In this document: positions 34,438 to 45,953 of the stretch, piece after piece
Layout of the letters: every line of letters begins with the position of its first letter
How positions within the stretch are numbered: the stretch's first letter is position 1
NCBI GenBank assembly: GCA_033725935.1
Contig: MU867074.1
Location: forward strand, 62,001 to 126,000
Length of the DNA stretch: 64,000 nt
DNA from: Cladorrhinum sp. PSN259
Taxonomy: Eukaryota; Ascomycota; Sordariomycetes; Sordariales; Podosporaceae
Direction: 5' to 3'
Notes under the pieces: generated by a model
The model's database searches: none
Told to the model about the DNA's origin: nothing
What the model saw: only the letters and a program-made list of their open reading frames with translations
Translations under genes and position numbers: made by a program

Positions 34438-35595
34438 ATGGCATCAGTCCTGGAAGCCCGCACCCCAGGTTTCAACCCTTACGCAGTCAAGTACTCGCCC
34501 TACTATGACTCCCGCCTCGCAGTCGCCTCCTCCTCCAACTATGGAATCGTAGGCAACGGTCGCCTCTTCATCCTGGGGCTCGGTCCCCCAAGCGGAATAC
34601 AAATTGAAAAGTTCTTCGACACAAACGACTCTCAATATGATCTCGCCTGGTCGGAAATCAACGAGAACCAGCTGGCAGTTGCGTGCGGGGATGGTTCCAT
34701 CAAACTGTTTGATCTGGGTGTAGATCAGTTCCCCGTCATGAATTTCCACGAGCATAACAGGGAGGCATTCTCAGTCGACTGGAACCCAATCACAAAAGAC
34801 ACTTTTATCTCGAGTTCCTGGGATGGGACAATAAAAATCGTATGTTATTTTTTACTTGTTCTCCCCTTAAACTCATTATACTAATCATGTATAAAAAAAA
34901 AGTGGTCACCAACCCGCCCCCAATCACTCAAAACCCTCCCCGTGGGCAACTGCACCTACTCGGCCCACTTCTCCCCTCACAACCCTTCCATAATCTCCTG
35001 CGTCTCCTCGGACTCCCACATCCGCATATTCGACCTCCGAACCCCCGTAACTGCAAAGTATCACCTCACAACACTGATCCCCGCCCACGCCGCCCCTCCC
35101 CCATTACCAGGCACGCATTCGGCTCCTTTAATGTCGAACGGCGCCGTGTACCCGGGTGCCGTCCCTTCAGAGATCTTGACGCACGACTGGAACAAGTACA
35201 CCGACACAATACTAGCAACCGGAGGAGTCGACAGGGCCATAAGGACTTTTGATATTCGAAACCCCCAGGGGGGACCGCTGAGCGTCATGCTGGGGCACGA
35301 GTACGCCGTGAGGAAATTAGCGTGGAGTCCGCACGCGAGGGATATACTCTGTTCGGCCAGTTATGACATGACTGTACGGGTCTGGACGGATGGGACGGCG
35401 ATGCCTGTGATTCCTGGTCAGCAGCAGCAGGGAGCGACGGTGAAGGTTGGAACGGAATTGGGAAGGATGAATAGACATACCGAGTTTGCTACGGGGGTTG
35501 ATTGGTGTCTTTTTGGTGCGGGAGGGTGGACTGCTAGTGTTGGTTGGGACGAGCGGGTGTTGGTTTGGGATGCACATACCTTGTTGAGGAGGTGA
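34438..35595 (+). CDS. pex7: Peroxin 7, PTS2 import receptor (WD40)
   Basis: Two exons, 34438-34839 and 34903-35595, joined in phase 0 across a 63-bp intron with a perfect TACTAATC branch region, give 364 residues. The start has the Pex7 pattern (TPGFNPYAVKYSPYYDSRLA). Six or seven WD40 blades follow, with SSSWDGTIKIWSPTRPQSLK at the splice, SCVSSDSHIRIFDLRTP, TGGVDRAIRTFDIRNP, CSASYDMTVRVW and SVGWDERVLVWD at the end. Pex7 shuttles between cytosol and peroxisome and carries PTS2-tagged matrix enzymes, in filamentous fungi together with Pex20. A 20-residue Pro/Ala insert between blades (near AHAAPPPLPG) is common in fungal forms. Confidence in the identity is high. Confidence 0.95.
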
Positions 35596-36696
35596 TGATG
35601 GATCTACAGGAGAGAGTGAGAAATGAAGTAGAGTGTTGTACGAAAGAGAGAGCGAGAGAGGAAATGATACCCATGAACTTGTTTATAGAGTGGACGAGAG
35701 GGAGATGATTAAAGGAGTGGATTTTTGTATGTATATTGGTTGGGAGGTAACCGTAGGCCTGTTTGGTTTTAGAGATGATATGTGTTGCGATTTTTCTGAA
35801 AGCTTGTTTTCTTAACATTGTCAAGTCATGAAGAGCATTAGGAATTCTTTACACAGAAAAGCTGGGGAAACCCGCTATTTTAGCCTTTTCCATGGGTGAG
35901 CGAGAACAGTCCTGTGATCATGATTGTTGCCCCCTTGGCTCATATCACCCAAGGCTTGGGACAATAGGAGGCACATATTTTGTAAACACTTCGATTATCT
36001 TACACCCCCCCAGATTGCTCGCAAATACATAAAGGATTGCTGTCCATTCTATAAATACAACCACAGCACCCAACCAAACCCTCTTATAAAATACCCATGA
36101 GAGAGTTTCGTTTGACAGTAGGAAAAAGAAAAGTAGAAAAAGGTAGAGATGAGATGGTTGAGAGAGATCCGCTTCCAGAAGTGAAAAAAGACACATTTTA
36201 CTTTTAACCACCAAAACCGATGTGTTCCCATTCCAGAAGAAAAACATAAAACATTGACATGATCTCTACCCCCTCCCTCTCTACACACTCCTTGTCCGAA
36301 CGGGGTATATCAGCCGGTATGAGAGGGTCGGAAAGTCGTAGATCGTCATGCTCGTGTTTGTTGAATGAACCCCCTTTCCAGTAATTCTAGAACCCCGAGC
36401 AAAAATACCGGCCGAAAAACTCCTTTACAATGATGTGTGTTGTATGCAAATTCCAATGGCCGTGTCTTTTTAAAAGTTACCAACCCTTTTTTTTTTGGTC
36501 CCCTTCCTCCCAAATTTTCGTTCTCCCAACTTTTCATCAGAGGTATCATTTGTTTCCCATCAATCACCGAGCGCTCGCTATCATGATTATTGTGCGCCAT
36601 TTTTTCGTCTGCTCTTTCCAGAAATCATAATCGGGAACATTCAGTAACCAGATACTCCCGCTGTCTCATCTCATTCATCGTTCAAGCTCAAATCGC
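35596..36696. other. Intergenic between two convergent 3' ends
   Basis: 1.1 kb between the pex7 stop (+) and the cyt-19 stop (-). No gene seen. AT-rich and homopolymer stretches (poly-T at 36488-36498) fit 3' ends. Short ORFs here overlap on both strands and carry no motif. Confidence 0.5.
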
Positions 36697-38688
36697 TTAG
36701 AATGACGCGCGAACAGGGCGAGCGGAGCGTTGTTGCTCCTTTTGGGAGAATTCGATGGCCTCAAAGCCATCTCTTGGCTGACGCTGACGCTGAAACCCCT
36801 GGCGCTGCTGGCCGCCACGGCCACCGAAGCCTCCATCACGACCACCGAAGCCTCCATCACGTCTGTTGTTGCCGCCATCGTGGCTGCCCCCGCGGTGGAA
36901 GCGATTATCGTCGCGCGATTGGATTCTCAAGCCGCGGATGCGACCCATGTTCGAGGCCATCTTGGCTGGAACGGCAGGAGGCTCCTCCAAGTCCATGACG
37001 TTGCGAGTGAGATTGTTGACCTCGTCAACCATATCCTGCTTGGTGACACCCCTGCAGGCACCGCCGAGGAAGGACATGTAAAACAGCTCCTGGACATCAT
37101 AAGGAATACGGGCGAAACCAGACTTGATATCGGCAAAAGCAGCGAGATCAGACGAAGCAGGATCGGCAGTGGCCTCGGGAAAGTCAGTGCATCTCTGGAT
37201 GGGAAGACCAGGAAGTCTGGAGCGCGCAACAGGCACCTCAACGTCGGAAACAAGAAGGAAGCCCTTTCCTTCCTTGCCAGCGCGTCCGGTACGACCAATG
37301 CGGTGGATATAGGACTCACGCTCGCCGGGAAGGTGAACCTGAATGACGTGGGTGACGTTGGGGAAGTCCATGCCTCTGGCGGTAACGTCGGAAGAGAATA
37401 AGATGGCAGACTCAGAGGTCTTGAACGCGGTGGCTGCGCGAGTACGCTTGGGTTGGTCCAGCTTGGAGTGGATATCCATGATACGGGGGAAACTGCGATC
37501 ATTGAAGGCCAAGTGGCGGAAAGCGGAAGCATATCCAACAACGGAATATGTTGTAGGAAGGAATACAATGGCCTTGAACTTGCCATTCTCCGCGGCTATC
37601 TCACGGCGGATCAAAGCCAGGAGGGTCGCGGGCATGTTGTCCATGCCGCGGCAAGGCACGATGTACTGAGGAACGCGCTCGTGGGTTGGGGTTTCATCAG
37701 CCTTGATGGTCTGGACGAACTCAAACTTTGTGGGGTCGATGTATTTCCTGGCGAGGCCAACGACGTTCTTTGGCATGGTGGCAGAGAAGAGGAGGGTTTG
37801 GCGGGGAACATCTCTCCGGTCTGGGATAGCCTTGAGAATGCTGTCAAGCTCGTCGTCGAATCCAACATCAAGCATGCGGTCGGCCTCATCCAGGCAAAGG
37901 GCCTCAAGCTTGGGCGCGGCGATCCCGCTGCTGGCATCGTTGAGCAAATCGTTTAGGCGGCCGGGGGTACCGACCAACAGATGGCAGCCCTCGCTGCGCA
38001 TCTTGTACAAAGATTGCCTCTTCTGGGTTCCTCCGACGGCGCACTGGACCCTGATGCCAGTATTTTGAACAAGCTTCGTGGCCTCGAGGGCAATCTGCTC
38101 AGCAAGCTCCCGGGTGGGAGAAATGATGATGGCGCGAACGTCGTCAGGGCGGGTCCTTCCTACGCGGCGGTCGGCGAGCTGGGGCTGGGCATCAAGTATC
38201 CTGTTGATGATGGGAACTAGGAAGGCAAGAGTCTTGCCGGTACCTGTCTTTGCTTGTGCGACGCTTCACCGAAAGGAAAAAATAATTAGTTATGGCCTGT
38301 TTTCTAACAAGCAGTTGCAGAAGAGTACAGCTTACATATCCTTGCCGGAGAGAGCAGGGCTGATGGCCATGGATTGAACCTCAGTCATGGTCTCGTAGTT
38401 CATTCCCTGAGTGATAGCGCTGACGAGCGCTTTGTGAACGCCAACATTGCTAAGGTCGGCAAACTTGGTGATGAGGCCATTGGATGAGGCGTGGGGATCC
38501 TCCTTTTGAGCGGCAGACTCGCTCGAGTAGAACCGAAGCAGGGAGCTTGCGGGGCAATATGATGCGCTGAGAGAAGCACGCGCGGCGGCTCTCGCAGATG
38601 TTGAAGATCTGGAGACAATCTGAAGTGGGCGGGCAGCGAAGGCAACGCGGCACGCAGCGGCGGACCGCAAAAGGCTGGTCTTCATCAT
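36697..38688 (-). CDS. cyt-19: Mitochondrial DEAD-box RNA helicase (CYT-19/MSS116)
   Basis: Two exons, 38688-38336 and 38263-36697, joined as GKDI/VAQAKTGTGKT across a 72-bp intron, give 639 residues. The N terminus is rich in Arg/Ser/Ala with no acids (MMKTSLLRSAAACRVAFAAR), a mitochondrial presequence. Helicase motifs appear in order: Q-motif region EVQSMAIS, I AQAKTGTGKT, Ia PTRELAEQ, Ib GTPGRLND, II LDEADRM, III SAT, IV IVFLPT, V TARGMDFP, VI HRIGRTGRAGKEG. The C-terminal extension typical of Mss116 follows, then a Gly/Arg-rich tail (GGFGGRDGGFGGRGG) built partly on a 21-bp direct repeat at 36821-36861. In Neurospora CYT-19 is a general RNA chaperone for mitochondrial group I intron splicing. 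A basic tail of this kind tethers the enzyme to structured RNA. Confidence 0.93.
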
Positions 38689-39370
38689 TGCGACGAAGGA
38701 ACGCTCAGAGCGTCTGTCGTGCAGTCTTTAAGTAAGTTCAGCCCTGCTCGGTGGTACTCGTGGCGAGGTGTCGACACGAAGGAAGATTATAAGAAGAGGG
38801 GGATGGAATGGGTGGTTTTGGAAGTTTTTGGATTTTGCAGCGACAAGATTGGGGGCAGATGGAAAGAAAATTTCCAGTGGTCTTTCTTTCCCACTGTTGC
38901 GCTTATCTTATCTTCTTTTTTTTTCCATTGCCCCACAGAGTTACAGACCCCTGCTTCTTGGCCGAACTGTTGCCAATGCTCCAGGAGCCCACATTTCGTC
39001 CGCTGACCCCCACATTCTCCATCCATTGACCTGTACGCACTGTGAGTCTCTGGCTCAGGGGTGTCTTTGGTAACGAGTATAGAGATAGAGATTTAGCATG
39101 AGTAAAGAGCACCGGAAAAGATATCTGCGTGCTCAGTAAGCAATTGAGGATTTGGCTGCGGTAATAACACTGTATCGACTCCGATCGAAGAGGAGGGGCA
39201 ACGTTTCCCCGCTAGACTAATATAATACACCACCAGCTTATAAAAGACCCCGCAGATCATACCCTCGGGTATCACTTTGGTATAGACATCTACAGATTCA
39301 TCGTCACAAAACATAAGAAGCAAGTCATTTCTACAAATCTCACAGATATTCAAGGAACCATCACCTCACA
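38689..39370. promoter_or_regulatory. Shared upstream region of cyt-19 and the dehydrogenase
   Basis: 682 bp between two divergent start codons, so it should hold both promoters. It includes a T-rich stretch at 38915-38926. No coding signal and no confident factor site was seen. Confidence 0.45.
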
Positions 39371-40347
39371 ATGGCCCCCAGACTCTTGTGGATTGGTGTC
39401 GGCAATATGGGCAGGGTAAGCGTATCCGTTCTCAACCTGTGTTCGAGAAGCGTTCCTAACTCGCCTCCCAGGGAATGGTCAAGAATCTTGTCGAGAAAGG
39501 AAACCTCGACCAGCCACTTCTTATATATAATCGCACAAAACAGCGCTCCGTCGAGCTCAGCGAGTCACTCCCAGCCGGCAAGTCGGAAGTGGTTGACTCC
39601 ATTGCCGAAGGGTCCGCTAAAGCAGACGTTATCTTCATCATCCTGTCCAAGGACGATGTGGTTGAAGCTGCCGCCAAAGAAATCCTCGACGCCGGCGATG
39701 TGAGGGGCAAGCTGATCATTGACTGTTCTACCATCCACCCAGATACCACAAACCGTCTGGCACAGGCATTCGTTGATGTTGGAGCTGAATTCCTCGCCGC
39801 GCCTGTCTTTGGTGCTCCAGCCATGGCTGATGCAGGACAACTCATTGGTGTTCTTGCCGGCCCTGCCAGTGCAGTTCAACGTGGCCGCCCTTACTTTAAG
39901 GGAGTCATGGCTCGCGCAGAAATCGATATGAGTGATAAGCCTTATGGAAATTCTCTAACGCTCAAACTTATCGGCAATACGTTCATTGTGAATATGGTCG
40001 AGCAGCTGGCAGAGGCGCATGTTCTTGCAGAAAAGTCGGGGTTGGGCGGAGAAGCTTTACATGCATGGGTTGAGCAGATGTTCCCAGGTCCGTATGCAGC
40101 GTACTCGACTCGGATGTTGTCGGGAACTTATTACAAGAATGACCCCCTCTTTGCGGTTGATTTGGCAAGGAAGGATGCTGCACACGCATTGAGCTTGGCT
40201 AAGGAGGCCGGGACGAGGTTGAGAAATGTTGAGACTGCGGATGAGCACTTGAGGCAGCTCAAGGAACATGTGGGTGAAAAGGGCGATATCGCCGGCATTT
40301 ACGGTGCAGTGAGGTTGGAGTCTGGGTTGAAGTACGAAAATGAGTAG
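39371..40347 (+). CDS. 3-hydroxyisobutyrate/beta-hydroxyacid dehydrogenase family
   Basis: Two exons, 39371-39415 and 39472-40347, joined in phase 0 (GNMGR/GMVKN) across a 56-bp intron with a CTAAC branch, give 306 residues. The intron falls inside the dinucleotide-binding motif, here GVGNMGRGM (GxGxMG). IIDCSTIHPDT is the substrate-binding DxST element. FGAPAMADAGQL matches the family G-x-P-V-x-G region. SLTLKLIGNTF carries the catalytic lysine and NMVEQLAEAHVLAEKSGL the following helix. It should oxidise a beta-hydroxy acid with NAD(P)+. It lacks a clear mitochondrial presequence, so it may be a cytosolic relative (GLYR or tartronate-type) rather than the valine-pathway enzyme; substrate is open. 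Confidence 0.88.
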
Positions 40348-40637
40348 ATATGGTCTTGGACGATGAAGAAATGAAACTTTACGGTATTTACAAATGTATG
40401 TACATGTCTTGGCGACCAATGACACAATGACTAAGCCGATTTGTGCAAGGGTCCCAAGCTTGCTGCTGCGCCATGAGCTCCGGCATCCCAGCAGAGCCAA
40501 CCTCCAACGCCGCGTATCGTCAATCATCAGGACAACTCTCTTCGACACACCCCAACGACCGGCGCAAACACTTGTCAATTTCACTGTACGATAAATCAAT
40601 TGCGCCCAGTTTCGTTTCCTCCAACAAATAAGCAGCA

Positions 40638-41006
40638 ATGGCCAACGGGTACGAATAGATACAGCCCCCAACACACCCGACAAACCATCCATGCAACTAA
40701 CACTTTGCTTTCCTATACAGGTGGAGCGTCATCATCGGGTTGGTGATAATCATCGGCATGTCGGTAGCAGCATGGGTATTCTCTCCCAAGGGTGAGAACC
40801 AAGTGTAAGCATTTCTACCCCCGTCGTCTCTATCTTTCCTGGTCCGCTCCATAGCTAACGCTTCACGACACAGTCTCTGGCGCTCATCTCTCATCCTCGC
40901 CTTCGTCAGTTGCTACCTCATGTGGGCTGTCACCTTTCTTGCTCAGCTTAACCCACTTATCGAGCCGAGACGATCAGATATTCGCCCTGAGTTTGTTCAC
41001 CACTAA
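40638..41006 (+). CDS. vma9: V-type proton ATPase subunit e (Vma9)
   Basis: Three exons, 40638-40648, 40721-40804 and 40874-41006, give 75 residues. The first exon is only 11 bp. The protein reads MANGWSVIIGLVIIIGMSVA as its start and first TM helix, then a short loop (SPKGENQVLWRSS) and a second TM helix (LILAFVSCYLMWAVTFLAQL) before a short polar tail. This is the two-helix subunit e of the membrane V0 sector, needed for assembly and proton pumping in vacuolar and Golgi membranes. Size and motif (NQVLWR) match the fungal family. It lies 290 bp after the dehydrogenase gene and converges with arv1. Confidence 0.93.
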
Positions 41007-41323
41007 ATTCCGGAGATGACGGAGGGAAAGGAGGACGAGAGAATGGTATGAAGTTGGGGTTTGAAAGAGATTATCATTATTGTTGTTGTTGTCCTTGTTG
41101 TTGTTGTTGTCCTTGTACGAATACCCATGGCATTCATATACATACTTTAGGAACGGCGTTTTTTGGGGGGGTTGTAAAGGGTACTTACTACATTGCGGGT
41201 TATCGAAATCTTAAACTGTATACACACGCGTGGCATTGCAAATAAGGCAAGCATATAAAAAAAACAATTCATTATTAGTTTTGTGCCTTTTATGTCTGGG
41301 TATCAATATTTTCTCTCTGTCTC
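41007..41323. other. Intergenic between convergent vma9 and arv1
   Basis: 317 bp of shared 3' region. It contains imperfect TTG/CTTG repeats at about 41077-41115 and nothing else of note. Confidence 0.5.
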
Positions 41324-42315
41324 TCACCCAACAGCCAATCTTCCTGCCCAATCCTTCAAATAAATTAACAACGCCCCCAAAGCCCTCCCATCCTCGGCGA
41401 CGCTCGTCTCCCCAGACACAGAATCAATCCCTTCCAAACCAGCAGCCCAAAGCACCGCCCTACCCATAGCCCACCGACTCACCGCGCCAGCCGTAGCCAA
41501 AAGCGCAGCAACTCCATACCCACAATCCAGCAATATCCTCAACGCCTCGACATTATTAGCCACCACCGCCCATCCCAGACTCCTCGCAGCCGCAGGAACA
41601 TCATACTCCCAGATGACCATCAATATCGGGAACAGCTTCGTCGAACTCGAAACCAACAATGCCGTTGACACGCTATTCGGCCTCGAATATCGCGGTAATA
41701 TCCCCAACCAGTGCAAAGGCGAGTATTTACTTGACGTCAGGAATCGTATACTCCAGTGAAACGCACCGGTAGATAACGTGCATAACACCACTAATTTACC
41801 ATCACCATCAAATCAGCTTTCACACAGACACACACACCTCTTGTTTTTTTGTTTTTTTGTTTTTTGTCTTTTGGCATGATCTGGAATTTGATAAACTTAC
41901 AAAAGAAAATATACTGCCCCCCAATCCCCCACCCTTCCAGTCCGTTGCTTCTTCCTTCCTCCCCGTTGGCTGTTGTGTTTCCCCGCCTCTCGACCCTGGC
42001 CCAAGTCAGGTAGACGTCGAACAGCAGAAGCAAGACCCCCAACCTCACGATGGACGGCGCGAATTCATCCTTTTCCGACTTCATGAGGGTGTTGTGCAGC
42101 AGATGCCTGTAGACCTGCGGCTTTATGAGGACGAGGTCGATGAAAAGCACGACGAAATCGTGCTCGACGTATTTATCGCAGAACCGACCGCAGTTTTTGC
42201 ACACGGTCAGTCGGATGTTGTGTCCTTCCGAGTTTCCTTTGCCCGATCCAGCGGGGCCGGAACCTTCCCGCCAGAGGGTCTTGACTGGGTGTCTGCATTC
42301 GATGCAGATTGGCAT
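41324..42315 (-). CDS. arv1: Arv1, ER sterol/lipid homeostasis protein
   Basis: Two exons, 42315-41901 and 41790-41324, across a 110-bp intron with T/G-rich and CA-rich tracts, give 293 residues. The N-terminal ARV1 homology domain is clear: CIECRHPV near residues 4-11 and VCKNCGRFCDKYVEHDFVV further on, the two CxxC pairs that probably bind zinc. ILIDLVLIKPQVYRHLL-type sequence (here FIDLVLIKPQVYRHLLHN) follows exactly as in the family. Several hydrophobic segments fit an ER membrane protein. In yeast Arv1 affects sterol distribution, sphingolipids and GPI-anchor synthesis. The C-terminal part is less conserved. The splice is chosen because it keeps the frame into LVLCTLSTGAFHW. Confidence 0.9.
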
Positions 42316-42841
42316 TTTGTATTCGTAAATCGGGTGCTGCTATCGGTACGGCATTGGGGAAGTTGCGTTGTGAATGAGGTTGTCGCGTTGGTAAATTATC
42401 TGGGTTAAAGTGGTTGCGGTAACGGGCACGCGACGAGTTGCGTTGATACGATAAGGGTTCTTATCAATGACGCAGTTACTTACCTCTATGCAAGGGGCAA
42501 GGGGAAGCGCCTGAACAGGAACCCCTTCAACATGCTTGACTACAGGATTAACAAGACTTTTGAGGTGCTTGAGGAGAAATAAAAGAATCTATATTTGAAA
42601 TTCCAACCCCCATTTTAAACCAAATAAAGGGAAGTAAAGTAAAATTTTCCAGCGTGCAACAAACTACCCTGCCCAACTTGCTATATACAACCCTTCCGCG
42701 GAAAGAAAAAAAAAGAAAAAAAAGGAGGGACAAACGCCTCAAGCCCCAATGCTAAGGTATCACCCATAACACACTCTTTGTCACTTATACCCAAAAAGGA
42801 CCGCCGCCGCCCCATATGCCCATGACTCCCGCAGCCCTCTC
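42316..42841. other. Intergenic: arv1 promoter and LysM-gene 3' region
   Basis: 526 bp; both neighbours are on the minus strand. A-rich stretch at 42705-42724. No gene or confident regulatory site was seen. Confidence 0.5.
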
Positions 42842-44686
42842 CTAGTCAGCCTTCTTCCCTCCTACTCGTTCCCTCACAGTTGTAGTCCCGGCACTCCTCC
42901 CAGAAGAACCAAGTGGTCCTGATTCCCAAAATGTCCCATCACCTCCCCATCCTCTGTCATCACTAGTGCTTTCCAACTCGATCAAATCCACCTCCCTCTG
43001 TTGATCCTGCCCTCCTGATGGTCCTCCCCCCCTTAACGGTCCCGAAACAGGCGTAGTCCTCAGCCCACTCTCTGCCCTCTCCAAAGCACCTCTCAACCAA
43101 GTCTCCACAGCGAGAGCAGCCTTATCTAAGCCTGTGCCTTGATTTCCTCCCTTTCCAGCAGCGACCGTGGTATCGCCCCCTTCCCCAAACGGACTCTCCA
43201 CAATCGCCATATTTGACGGCGCAGAATCATCAATAGCACTGGCACTGTCAAATCCAAACCTTGCTCTTTCTGACCCCATAACAGACATGGATGGCAGTGA
43301 GTCAATGTTAAGTCCAGGCAAATGTTTATTGGCCCATTTGTTGAAATAGTCCTTTTGTGGTCCGGGCGCTCTCACGCTCCTACCTAAGGAACCTACTCCG
43401 CCCGGTCGACGCATCCATTCCGGTCGTTCGTCTTCCTCTGCTGGTTCCGGCACGGTTGGTAGATGACTAGTTTTGAGGAGTGAGGGACGGCGGGCAGTCG
43501 ATGATGACGATGAAGGAGGTCGTTCGGTAATCGCTGGTTCGGAGAGTGAAAAGGAGGGAATATCGACTGAGCCTCGTGGAGTGGAGGCAGTAGTGGTAGA
43601 TGTGGCGTGAATACTTTTTTTCCGGCGCGGAGGGAAGTATCCAAGTGCTTTCCGAGACACTCGAGCGACTTCAACCGGATGCGGGTGGAAGTCGATCGAT
43701 ACCCAGCGAAGATGAGTCCATGGCCTGTCGTCGTCGTGGCTGAGCTCCGAGTTAGGTTTGCCGTTTGTTGCTGAATTAGAAAAGAAATCGTGGTAGAATG
43801 GAGTCGGCTCCTCAGGGGTTTTGGCTAGGAGGTCCACCTTCCCCCCTGGGTCAAGAGGTGCGTTGCATGGTCTTCCTTTTACTTCACATGCGTCTACCGG
43901 AATCATAAGCCACTTCCGTATTTGAATATTATCTCGTGACCACAACCCGTTGGCTTTTCGAAAGGCGTCTTCTCGGCACCTGTACTTCAGTACAATCCCT
44001 GCGTATGTGTCTGTAGATTGGACACGGTGGATGTAAACCAAATGTTCTGCCGCCTCGTGTGATGCTGTCCTTCGAAGGTCTTCGTCTGAACTCCTTTTTT
44101 TGAATTTCCCTGCGAAATCCAACCCCCCGTTTACCCCTTCATGGCTTTCGAGGACACTCGCCGTCTTCCTCGCCTTGAGTGCTGCTTCCCTCTCAGCCCG
44201 TGATCCCGCCGCAATGTCGTCTGACCGTGGCCTTGACTCGGTAGGTGGTTCAGGACCCCAATTATCATTTTTATTGTTTGTCCTGCTCCCGCCCTGCCTG
44301 TTAGATCCCCTCGCCCTGGGTGATGGTCGATGTGGTTCCCCGTTAATCAAGGCCTCCCCGCTAGCAATTATTGATGTTGCCAAATCTTGAATCGAAGCCC
44401 AACTAGGGGCCCAGGATGCAGCGAGAAATCCATTTCCTGCAGAAGTATTTGGGCGTGCTGGGGTCCGCGCAACTTCTCTTGTAGAATTGTTCCTCCCTGT
44501 CACTGAGCCAATGTGGGGCGCCGGGAGACTGTTGACACGGCTTGGGGACCGGCTCGGGCTTGCAGTTGCTGCAGAAGAATCGGTGTCGTCCCGGGTGTTG
44601 AGATGACGGCGATTGCGTGGGCGAATCGAAGCTGAATCTGGATCGCGAGTAGACATTCGCTGTGAGGAGCTCATTGCATCGGGCAT
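42842..44686 (-). CDS. Intracellular LysM-domain protein
   Basis: A single exon codes 614 residues. A LysM domain lies at about residues 213-266 (LVYIHRVQSTDTYAGIVLKY, then KANGLWSRDNIQIRKWLMIP). There is no signal peptide, and most of the rest is Ser/Pro/Arg-rich and likely disordered. This resembles fungal and animal cytosolic LYSMD-type proteins rather than secreted chitin-binding effectors. A short conserved-looking block after the LysM (PWTHLRWVSIDFHPHPVEVARVSRKALGYFPP) and one toward the C terminus (FNKWANKHLPGLN) may be further functional parts. Ligand and role are unknown. The start is the first ATG; a second ATG lies four codons later. Confidence 0.88.
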   Translation of the reverse strand: MPDAMSSSQRMSTRDPDSASIRPRNRRHLNTRDDTDSSAATASPSRSPSRVNSLPAPHIGSVTGRNNSTREVARTPARPNTSAGNGFLAASWAPSWASIQDLATSIIASGEALINGEPHRPSPRARGSNRQGGSRTNNKNDNWGPEPPTESRPRSDDIAAGSRAEREAALKARKTASVLESHEGVNGGLDFAGKFKKRSSDEDLRRTASHEAAEHLVYIHRVQSTDTYAGIVLKYRCREDAFRKANGLWSRDNIQIRKWLMIPVDACEVKGRPCNAPLDPGGKVDLLAKTPEEPTPFYHDFFSNSATNGKPNSELSHDDDRPWTHLRWVSIDFHPHPVEVARVSRKALGYFPPRRKKSIHATSTTTASTPRGSVDIPSFSLSEPAITERPPSSSSSTARRPSLLKTSHLPTVPEPAEEDERPEWMRRPGGVGSLGRSVRAPGPQKDYFNKWANKHLPGLNIDSLPSMSVMGSERARFGFDSASAIDDSAPSNMAIVESPFGEGGDTTVAAGKGGNQGTGLDKAALAVETWLRGALERAESGLRTTPVSGPLRGGGPSGGQDQQREVDLIELESTSDDRGWGGDGTFWESGPLGSSGRSAGTTTVRERVGGKKAD

Positions 44687-45953
44687 CCTCTCCTATTCAA
44701 GCCGCTGTTAAGGTCGACGACGGCGGCCGCAAGAAGGACAACCCGCGGTAGTGTAAAGCGGGCATTAAATTAGAACCTGCGCAACCATGTCTTCTCTGGA
44801 GAATTTGGGTTGGGCTTCCGATTTTGAGAGGCCACTGCAGTCCAGTTAAGGTGCCAAGGTTGATTAAAGGGCTCCTCTGGTTTCTCTTGTGACGACAGAA
44901 CCCTGGAAGTCGAAACTTGGTGGAGTTTCAATCGAGTTGGTGCAGTCGAGAATGCATTGGCAAAGAAATTGCGAAACGAAGGTGTCCCATCAAAGAATAT
45001 CCGAGATAGAATCACCTTACAAGACAGAACCTGATGCACACCTTTATGGTTCAGGGTAAAGGTGTACGACGTATGCATCCCCCTCCTCTGGGTGGACGGA
45101 TCAGTCAGGCCATGTTCCAGTTGGTCGTTTTGGCGGGCTGCGGGCTGCGGGCTGCGGGCGTCCCTAGCCCACAATGGTGCCAGCACCAGGACCCCCTGCC
45201 CAAGCCCATCGTTTGACAAAGGTGGCCAATCAGCGCCAAGGCCTTGCTATCGGCATTCGATGCCGATGGTTTCTGGAATCTAGAGAATCTTCACTTGCCG
45301 GTTACACTAGAGTTTAATGACGGGGAATACACATCAACATTGAATTATTGACGTGGAACTTGACCCTAGAAAGCTTCAACTTACTTCTCTTGCCAATAAT
45401 CGAGAGATGGATTCAAAGAGGGCATTGAAGCACTCAGCTTCCGGCCTCCCACTCCCACTCCTTGCTGACTGCTGAGACTGTCATCGATATGAGAGCTACG
45501 CCGAGTTTAGAGGGATCAGACAGATCACTTTACTGTGTGCTTGAGGGTTCATATTCATTCTATGTATTTTGAGTTCCAAAGGACCAACTTACACCATTAT
45601 GCACCGTATGCATAACTCCACAATCCGCCATGGCTTTCTGCATCCCTCCATCTCGGCATCTCCAGACCTTCATGTGGTTCCATGACCCGTTCCTGAAAAA
45701 TGCCAAGCCTTTTTCTATGCACAGACCAAGCGCCCTGCTGCCCAAAAGTCAAGCCCACTGGATTGGAGTGGGGCGAACGTGCTGTCGGTGCGGGGCGACC
45801 CTTTGAAAGTAAACAAATCTTCTGTTTTGAGGGGAAGCGCGGCGCCGTGTCCTGGAAATTGACTTGCGACTGCGACTTTGCGATTCGACACATCTTTGAC
45901 CCGATCAACATCACCGACTGACCGGGCAAAAACCACAACTCGACAACGCCACC
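44687..45953. promoter_or_regulatory. Upstream region shared by LysM gene and smc2
   Basis: 1.27 kb between divergent starts, so it should contain both promoters. It includes a heptamer repeat (GCGGGCT, 3.9 copies, 45133-45159). An overlapping 149-codon minus ORF (44770-45219) has no recognisable domain. I saw no MCB-type ACGCGT cell-cycle box. Confidence 0.45.
45133..45159. repeat. 7-bp tandem repeat GCGGGCT, about 3.9 copies
   Basis: Perfect head-to-tail heptamers in the region shared by the LysM gene and smc2. No function is apparent. Confidence 0.9.

Noticed and set aside
36730..37401. 223-codon ORF antisense to cyt-19
   Set aside because: Shadow frame of a well-supported DEAD-box helicase.
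44770..45219. 149-codon minus ORF between the LysM gene and smc2
   Set aside because: No domain and it spans the probable shared promoter and a heptamer repeat.
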